64,000 bases of DNA. It comes from Brienomyrus brachyistius (Eukaryota > Chordata > Actinopteri > Osteoglossiformes > Mormyridae). The stretch is from contig NC_064552.1 in the NCBI RefSeq assembly GCF_023856365.1, positions 7,741,160 through 7,805,159 on the forward strand. The letters run 5' to 3'. Shown here piece by piece: positions 57,361-64,000 of this stretch. Both the position numbers and the translations under genes were made by a program. A model generated the notes under the pieces. It made no database searches. It saw only the letters and a list, made by a program, of their open reading frames with translations, and was not told where the DNA came from. Every line of letters begins with the position of its first letter. Positions within the stretch are counted from its first letter, which is position 1.

Positions 57361-57550
57361 TCCGCCTCCAGTGACTGTGACCCCAACCCCAGTGACTCCC
57401 GTACCTGACCCCTCTCCAGTCCCTTCTGCCCCAGTCCCCGAGGAGGTCCTGGAGGACCCCACCGTCACTCCTCCCTCCTCGGAGGTGGAGGAGTTTGAAT
57501 GGGACCCATCGGGGACCCTCTTGGTGACTCCTCCGCCCTCGTCCCGGTGA

Positions 57551-58400
57551 GCTCGACCCCGACCAGAGGTCCGTATGTCTGTGTCCCGCAAGGGGAGAGG
57601 ACACAGACGTAGGGCTGGGGTCCCTCCCGCCCTGCCCCCTGGCTCGCCCTCCCTCGCCTGCGCTGGGGCTCAGTCGGCACCTGCGGGTCCTGGCTGTCTG
57701 GGTCGGCTGTCGCCTGCGGGTCCCCCTCCACGGCCTCGTCGCCCTGCCTCGCTCCCCACTCCGGTGCCCGGTCGGTCACCTGCAGGCTCTCCAACGGCGG
57801 CTCCTCGGTCGCCTGCTGGTCCCCCACCTCCTGTGCGTCGAAGGACGTCACCATCTACTGCGGCTCCCCCCCTCTCCTTGCCCTCACCAGGGTCCCCTCC
57901 AGCTCCCTTGTCCCCTTCCCTGGTGCTCCCTCCTCGGCCCCTCCGTCAGTCCCTCGCCCTGCCTCCTCTGCCCCTCTGAGGTCCCCTCCAGCTCCGGCCT
58001 CCCGGGCGCCAATGGCCCCTCCGGCTGCCTCCCGTCGCCTGCTGGGGCTACCTTGGGCTCCCCTTTATTCCCCTGCCTTCTCTACTTACTCCCCTTTGCT
58101 CCTCCTCCTGGTTTTGTCCATCCTGTTCCCATTCCTAGTCCCTTTGTTCCTCCTCCGTTCACCCCTGGTTCTTTTGTTCCGCCTGTTCCCACTGTGTCCC
58201 CTTTCATGGTTTGTCTGTCTGCCTTCCCTGTCCTCTGTCAAGTTTTGTTCTACTTCCTGTCTTTGTGCCAGTTCTGTCTGTCTGTCCTTTTCCCTGTCTC
58301 TCGTTAATGGGTTTTTTTATTGTTTTTCAGGTACTGGTTCCCCGGTCTCGTCTCGTCCATCGCCTCCACTGAGGCGCGCCTTTGGGGGGGGGGGGGGTTC
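57551..58400 (+). other. C/T-rich 3' interior of the LTR element
   Basis: Low-complexity pyrimidine-rich DNA with frames on several strands that are compositional artefacts. It ends in the poly-G tract at 58384-58397. Confidence 0.6.
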
Positions 58401-58691
58401 TGTCATGCCCGGCTCGTACGATCCTCGTATTTGCCACGCCCTTGATTATCCATGTCTGCTTCCCTGATTGTACCCAGCTGTGTCTAGTTATTTTGATCAG
58501 TCCTGTCTATTTAAGTCCAAGTCTTGCATGTATCCCTTGTCCGTCATTGATGTTAGTTGACGTCCGATGTTTCCTGTTCCCTGCTTGTCCCGATTAAACC
58601 CCCGTTTTCCCCGGATTCTGGTCTCCTGCCTGCTTCCTGCCTGTGCACATTCCCCGCGTACCCACCGATCGTGACAGATCGTGACACTCAG

Positions 58692-59098
58692 TTACACGTT
58701 TTATTTTTATTACATACCTACTTCATCAATTAGTTAATAATGATGTGCCCCATCAAGTAAAGTCATGAAATTATCATTAATTAACAAACCATCAGTTATT
58801 ATAGGTACAGATCATTAAGTAACTGGAAATAGGCAAACTTTTATTAAGCATACTTAATATTTACTCAAGGATAAATTCGCAATAAAGTGTCTTACCAAAA
58901 AGTGACGCCAACATATATGCATGTCATTAACCAATATGTTGAGATTACATTCATTTACCACTGTACATCATACATGTTACATGTCAATAAAAACTCTTTG
59001 ACAAAGTCTTCTTTTCTCAAAAAATGGTCTTTATTGGAGGGTAGAAATTACATTAATGCTTTGCTAAAAACCAACAACCAGAAAAAATGAAATTGTCC
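58692..59098. other. Unique spacer of the inverted repeat
   Basis: AT-rich DNA present once. It includes the probable right end of a GGTAACACTTTA-type repeat (about 58879-58895). No gene recognised. Confidence 0.6.
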
Positions 59099-59199
59099 AT
59101 ATTACAGTATAGAAATTACCTTGGTTTTTTTCTGCTGCAAAGAACCAGCAAAAAAAGACAGGAATCCAACAAAGAACATCAAATATCTTGAAAAAGCAA

Positions 59200-59203
<4 letters not shown>

Positions 59204-59273
<70 letters not shown>
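59204..59273. repeat. (TG)n(TA)n compound microsatellite
   Basis: Mirror of the tract around 55955-56024. It is the empty site of the LINE insertion. Confidence 0.95.
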
Positions 59274-59277
<4 letters not shown>

Positions 59278-60053
59278 TATAAAAATTTTTTTTAATATCT
59301 TTTATTTTTCTTAAAATAGATTCAAATTGAGAAGAGACACTCTTTGGCTAGTGTCAGGGCTGGCCCGTGGCATAGGCAATATAGGCAAATGCTAAGGGCG
59401 CCATCCATCCAGGGGGCGCCACAAACGGAGCTCACTCACGCCATTAACTCGCAAAATGAACATAAAATCTCGTACCTCATTGGCCGCGATAATTCAAGAG
59501 GAGCTAAAGAAAGACATGACTGCAGCTTACACAATAACTCCAATCTCCATGAATATTGACACTATAATTTAAAACACTTTCTCAGCCGCATAACAAGTTC
59601 TGCACTTAACTGAGTAAAACGAAAATGTTACCAGCAAAACTGACCAGACCCCAACCGATACGCAAGATAAGTTCTGCTATAGAAATACTAAAGATCTTTA
59701 CAAACATATGCCTTCAATTATAATAATGTTAATTACTAAATTCTTCATTTAAATCAAATAATGCTGCGATTTCAGTTAAGTGTAACTGAGAATGTAGCAA
59801 TCCAGGTCATGGGTATGTCAATGAGAAGCCAAAACTGCCTGTTTTTTGTGTTGTTGGCAGTTGTGGACAGTTGACTACAGTTTGACTTAAAGCAGACGTT
59901 TCTGTATGGAACTGCTCTGAGACTTTGTTTTTGCACCTTTCCATGTAGCTGATGTGGAACTGTTAAGGGTTGAGTACCAAGTATATTCCTGTACTAACAC
60001 ATCAAAGCTGCTCTGCACCCTCACAGAGGCTTAAGGTATGATATCTGCAGAAA

Positions 60054-60316
60054 ATCCATCCATCCATCCATTTTCCAAACCGCTTATCCTTCTGGGTCAC
60101 GGGGGGTCTGGAGCCTATCCTGGAAGCTACGGGCACGAGGCAGGGAACAACCCAGGACAGGGGGCCAGCCCATCGCAGGGCACACTCACACACCATTCAC
60201 TCACACATGCACTCCTACGAGCAATTTAGTAACTCTAATTAGCCGCAGCATGTCTTTGGATTGTGGGGGAAAACCAGAGTTCCCAGAGGAAACCCCACGA
60301 CGACATGGGGAGAACA
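60054..60316 (-). repeat. SINE, mirror of 51447-51710
   Basis: CATCCATCCATCCATTTTCC to the GACATGGGGAGAAC end, same truncation point and flanks. Confidence 0.9.
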
Positions 60317-60473
60317 TGTCTGCAGAAAAACTTCCTGGAAACGTTGATCACCAATTTAGGGCAGCACAACTGACCATATCGGCAGTTACACCCCTCCTCC
60401 ATCTATTAGTTTTTAATTTAGGGCACTGTCTTATTATTTAGTTGAGGTTTACATTCATTCGGTTTACATGTGC

Positions 60474-60662
60474 AGCATTTAATAGACGCTTTTATCCAAA
60501 ATGATTTCTATTTCCTAACTACAGGGGACAGTCTCCCTGGAGCCACTTGGGGTTAATGGTCTTGCTCAGGGACCCAATAATGGTAGCACTGATTTTAAAC
60601 CCATCACCTCTTGGTCCAGCAGCAAGTATCCTATCACTAGGCTGCCACCACCACCATCTTTA
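60474..60662 (-). repeat. SINE, mirror of 51109-51295
   Basis: Contains AATAGACGCTTTTATCCAAA near its left end, the reverse of the conserved tail. Confidence 0.65.
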
Positions 60663-61036
60663 AGTTAAACAATAGACCAATAGACAATATTCTGTTAATT
60701 ACTAAGTAATTAATTTGGTCAGAAATGTGTTAGTAGGTAAGAAAGACATTTAATGCTTAATCTTGTATGACTTCATTGGGTGTTAAGGTGCATGCGTCAG
60801 GATTTCCTGATGTGTACATTGTTAATAAATGCATTAACTCATGGTTACTTTGGCATTAGTTCACTTATTAATATATGCTTAATTGTTGACCCGTATTGTA
60901 AAGTGTTACCCAAGTATCTGTCCCTATTTTTGGTCTCTTAAAAAGTTTTTAAAATTCTGAGGCAGAAAAGTATGTAAACCAAACAAAAAACATGTATTCA
61001 AAAAATGCCAAATAAGATTAACGTAGTATTGTTTAG

Positions 61037-61238
61037 TCCGGATACTCCGGTTCCCCCCTAAAGTCCAAAGACATTCTGAGGCTAATTGGACTTGCTAACT
61101 TGCCTGTAGGAGTGCATGTGTGAGTGCATGGTGTGTGAGTGTGCCCTGCGATGGGCCCGCCCCCCTATCCTGAGTTGTTCCGGCTCCGGACCCCCCGCGA
61201 CCCAGTAGGATAAGCGGTCTGGAAAATGGATGGATGGA
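61037..61238 (+). repeat. SINE, mirror of 50524-50725
   Basis: Flanked by the inverted target duplication TAGTATTGTTTAG. The same insertion as in the left arm, so it predates the inverted duplication. Confidence 0.92.
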
Positions 61239-61785
61239 TAGTATTGTTTAGGTGGGACAGAGAGAGGTTGGAGCCACACCTTTTTCTCTAGTGAGGATCG
61301 ATAACTCATCTGTATTCGGCAATTGGGGCGTTTATTTTTTTGCCCCTAAAAAGTTCTATAATTAGACGGGACATTTGGTAAGACCTTTCGCAAGACAGTT
61401 GTAATATAGGTTACTCAAATTTTGTTTCACATTTGGATTTTAGAGATACAATATTTTCAAAAATATTTTAGCAATTTTAGGTAAACAAGAATTGCCACTG
61501 AACGAGTTGGTGAATGAATCATAACGAATCTTTTAGATGACATGTCCTAAAATATTCGCCCATCACTAATACCCACAAAGTGTCTCGACCGTGCGCGAAA
61601 TGCACCAACATGTCAGATAACGATCTTTGCTTTCAGTGGGCGGCACGGTGTGACGTAAATTGCCAGTTTTTTTTTTTGACGTTGTTTAGAACGTTCCGAA
61701 TTTACGTCACAATCTCCCTAGTAACGGAGACGCTTATTTATGCTACAGGATAGGAAACAATACTCATTTCGTTTCGGATAGGAAG

Positions 61786-63902
61786 ATGGGAATCATGAAA
61801 TTTGCGTGTGCAACTGGAGTGATGGCTGCTGCCGCTGGTGCAGCGTACCTCTACCGGCGGTTTAGGAAAACGCCAGTGCAGGAGGAAGGTACCTGAATAG
61901 TTATGGTCTCTATGTATATATAATAGCATGGATGGTGTCATGGCGTCGGTATATTAATATGATGCATATTGTTGTTATATAGTTTTATACCAGTGATTAA
62001 AAATATGCTTCATGTGTCCCTCTCAAAATTGCATATCTTTGGTACCATGAAAAAATTTAACGTGAAAATTTGCTTATTTTCACCAAAAATATGGTTTTAT
62101 TGTTGTATTTCTGACAGCCGATAATTATCCAGTCATTGAGTATCCAAAGCATAGCAGTGTTTCTTGTCTCCTTTCAGTGACTATGGCCACTTCATTGTGT
62201 GACGAAAGTCTTATGGTGGCTAATGACTACATGAAATTCTGCATGGGAATCAGGAGGACACCTCCCAGCGAGTCGGCAAAAGCCATGCGTTACCTGGCAA
62301 AGGAGGTGGAATATATGTATTCGATTGAACTGCGCCATGTTTTGCAATCATTCTTGATCACCTGTCACTTGAACACCTGGACCAAACTAAGGAATGTTAT
62401 GGTGGATATGATCGATAATGAAGATATGAGTTGGAGCCAGATTGTGGTTCTCTTCGCCTTCACCGGAATACTAGCAGTTAAAACGTCTGCCATAGATGAA
62501 GATACCGCCTGCTGCAAACGCTTGGCGGAGATGATAACTGATGTTCTTAATAACGAAAAACAAGAATGGATGATCCAAAATGGAGGCTGGGTAGGTACAT
62601 GTAATTTTGTAATCAAAAACTGCTCCTTTTATGAAGTTTCTTGTTATATATATTTTTTTGTCCGTGGTTGTCTTGCCTGTGTTAGAAAGTTTGGTGGTTA
62701 TACCACCAAAGCACTCCAAGAATGTGAAATCTGGGAGAACGTGTTCTCAGCATTTTGCTCAGCATTTCTGCTGTGTTTCAATGAACAAAGCGTAATATCT
62801 CATTAGTTATATTGATACCAGAAATCAATTTCTAGTTATCTTGGTAAATGCTACTCTTTAAAGGAATTCAGGGTTAATTTATTACACAAAGACATCTTTT
62901 TCAAAATTTTGTTCCTGAAATGCCTGTCTTGATATTTCAACCTGCCAACCCAAGGTTTATGTATGTTTCTCCTTCCATGGTGATCAATAAGTGGGGAAAA
63001 TGTTGGACTGAGTCTTGAGAATCAACCTTCATCCTTTAAAGACTGACAGATATGTTTGCTTTTACCCGTGCCTGCTTCGGTGTCTCCTCCTCCTCTTTGT
63101 CTCCAAGGTTATAACTGCCATTTATCCTCTCTGTCTCTTGTATAGAGGGGGTTTGTGGACTATACTCGGATATTCAGTCCGAGATATCCAGAGTCACCTG
63201 CTCTCCTCACAGCTGCAAAGTTGGCAGTTGCCTTTCTTCTTGTATGTTAGAGTATTTCCTTTCCATGCTTTTCAGAGAAATTTTTTCCTAAAAGATTAAT
63301 GATCAAGTTTTTGTTCATTTGTTAATGTACATATGGTTCACTGTTGTTTCCCATTACCCATGACCCATTTCTTGAAAATGTGAAATTACCTATAGTCTGT
63401 ATATTTGTTTCATTTTATGACATTGTTACCCATACAGTTGTACAGTGTAAAACCTCCAAAAAATGTTAATAGTTAGAATTAAATTAATTGTGCTAAACAT
63501 TTTCTCCCCTTTTTATGAAAGTAGTATATTTTAATCTAGTGGAAGTGGTTTTTTTTTTACGTTTTAAGTAACTTGCAATAACAGATTTGAAATGAGAGAC
63601 GTTCTACTAATATAACGTCTGACGTTAAACGGGTGTGGGAATTTTGTTAAAGATTAAAGATTTGGTTCGGGATTTGCTTATCATATTATGAAGTTTGTGA
63701 TTTACGTGTATAGTTTACAATGTAGTTGCTAACATAGCAAGCTCAAGCAGCGAGGAGCCAACTTACAATGCTTAAAGACAAGGTCACAGAGATGTTTCAC
63801 TTAACAACTGCCTCTGTATTGTTTTTTTTTTTATAGATCTGTTACCTGCTGAAAAGAACCTTTCCAGGCTCAGTCCCATCTTCTTGTATAATAATCAAGT
63901 AA
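61786..63902 (+). CDS. BCL2-family protein, bcl2l10/nrz-like, copy 3
   Basis: Predicted 193 aa. Exons are 61786-61888, 62178-62590 and 63837-63902; GT/AG, phases 1 and 0; the last acceptor has a long T tract (TTTTTTTTTTATAG). Protein as copy 2: an N-terminal hydrophobic helix with YLYRRFRK, TPPSESAKAMRYLAKEVEYM, BH1, then BH2 EWMIQNGGW at the exon end, and a tail ending CIIIK. The only exon 2 amino-acid difference I found from copy 2 is Arg to Cys from a C-to-T change at 62198 in a CpG. Upstream (61680-61785) is almost identical to copy 2. The poly(A) signal AATAAA is at 63978-63983. The intact frame argues against a pseudogene. Whether all copies are transcribed is unknown. Confidence 0.85.
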
Positions 63903-63977
63903 TTGCCAGGAACAAGAGTCTGCTAGACAGGACATTCTACCAGAAACGTGCATTATCTGTCCTGGATTGTTACAGTG

Positions 63978-63983
63978 AATAAA
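63978..63983 (+). promoter_or_regulatory. Poly(A) signal of bcl2l10-like copy 3
   Basis: AATAAA 76 bp after the stop codon. The same hexamer lies at the matching place in copies 1 and 2, which supports the third exon. Confidence 0.75.
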
Positions 63984-64000
63984 ACTTGTATTATCCAGAA

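Larger units (their letters stand above)
56258..58686 (+). mobile_element. Non-autonomous LTR retrotransposon with 5-bp target duplication
   Basis: Left LTR piece 56258-56424 and right LTR 58401-58686 share TGTCATGCCCGGCTCGTACG onward. The right LTR starts TG and ends CA (GATCGTGACA, tandemly doubled at 58667-58686). CTCAG flanks both sides (56253-56257 and 58687-58691). A G-run polypurine-like tract (58384-58397) lies just before the right LTR. The left LTR stops after 167 of 286 bp, so LTR end and primer-binding site were probably deleted. The interior has no protease, RT or integrase, only proline-rich frames. Confidence 0.85.
59099..64000. repeat. Right arm of large inverted repeat, runs off the window
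   Basis: Reverse complement of 47768-52498 plus 55955-56126. It carries bcl2l10-like copy 3 and mirror copies of all three SINE insertions and the microsatellite. It has no LINE in the (TA)n tract, so it preserves the pre-insertion state. Confidence 0.93.

Noticed and set aside
56759..57604. 281-codon minus-strand frame (Arg/Gly/Gln-rich)
   Set aside because: Antisense to the proline-rich frame and minisatellite of the LTR element; repeat composition alone keeps it open.
1..64000. CRISPR array, prokaryotic operon or viral genome
   Set aside because: No spaced short direct repeats of CRISPR type and no such gene sets; spliced vertebrate genes and fish repeats explain the window.

Overview
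This is nuclear DNA of a ray-finned (teleost-type) fish. Genes are split by GT-AG introns. The repeats are fish families: a Rex3/RTE LINE, tRNA-derived SINEs with (ATGG)n tails, fish L1, an R4/Dong-type LINE, hAT and Tc1/mariner debris. No CRISPR, rRNA, prokaryotic or viral genome features were seen. All intron-exon models below were built by hand from splice signals, reading phase and family similarity.

Region 1 (1-29.8 kb) is conserved genic DNA. Three tandem atypical dual-specificity phosphatase genes lie on the minus strand (233-2201, 6540-8055, 10054-10998). Each has three exons with intron phases 2 then 1. They are followed on the plus strand by samd8 (ceramide phosphoethanolamine synthase SMSr, 16055-19731) and vdac2 (mitochondrial porin, 25830-28970). 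The order and strands match the human 10q22 block DUPD1-DUSP13-SAMD8-VDAC2, which supports the orthology calls. The middle phosphatase ends in a polybasic stretch plus CVIL, a CaaX prenylation signature.

Region 2 (29.8-41.2 kb) is a repeat-rich intergenic zone. It holds a hAT transposase relic, a 657-bp TA-flanked DNA transposon, a dead Rex3 copy, MITEs, a 1.8-kb strand-asymmetric C-rich tract and a 3' L1 fragment.

Region 3 (41.2-64.0 kb) is a young segmental duplication. It carries three copies of a BCL2-family gene resembling fish bcl2l10/nrz: copy 1 (41537-43649, minus), copy 2 (47864-49976, minus) and copy 3 (61786-63902, plus). Copies 1 and 2 are direct repeats. Copies 2 and 3 sit in the arms of a nearly perfect inverted repeat of at least 4.7 kb that runs off the right edge. 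The loop between the arms holds an almost intact R4/Dong-type LINE (inserted in a (TA)n tract that is still empty in the other arm), a non-autonomous LTR element with a 5-bp target duplication, and a short spacer.

The BCL2-like genes are unusual. A first exon encodes a hydrophobic helix followed by basic residues (an N-terminal signal-anchor look), and the predicted C-terminus lacks the usual tail anchor. Between copies 1 and 2 the coding exons differ several-fold more than the introns beside them. Insertions shared or missing between copies give a relative order of events: direct duplication, SINE insertion in copy 2, inverted duplication, then LINE insertion in one arm.
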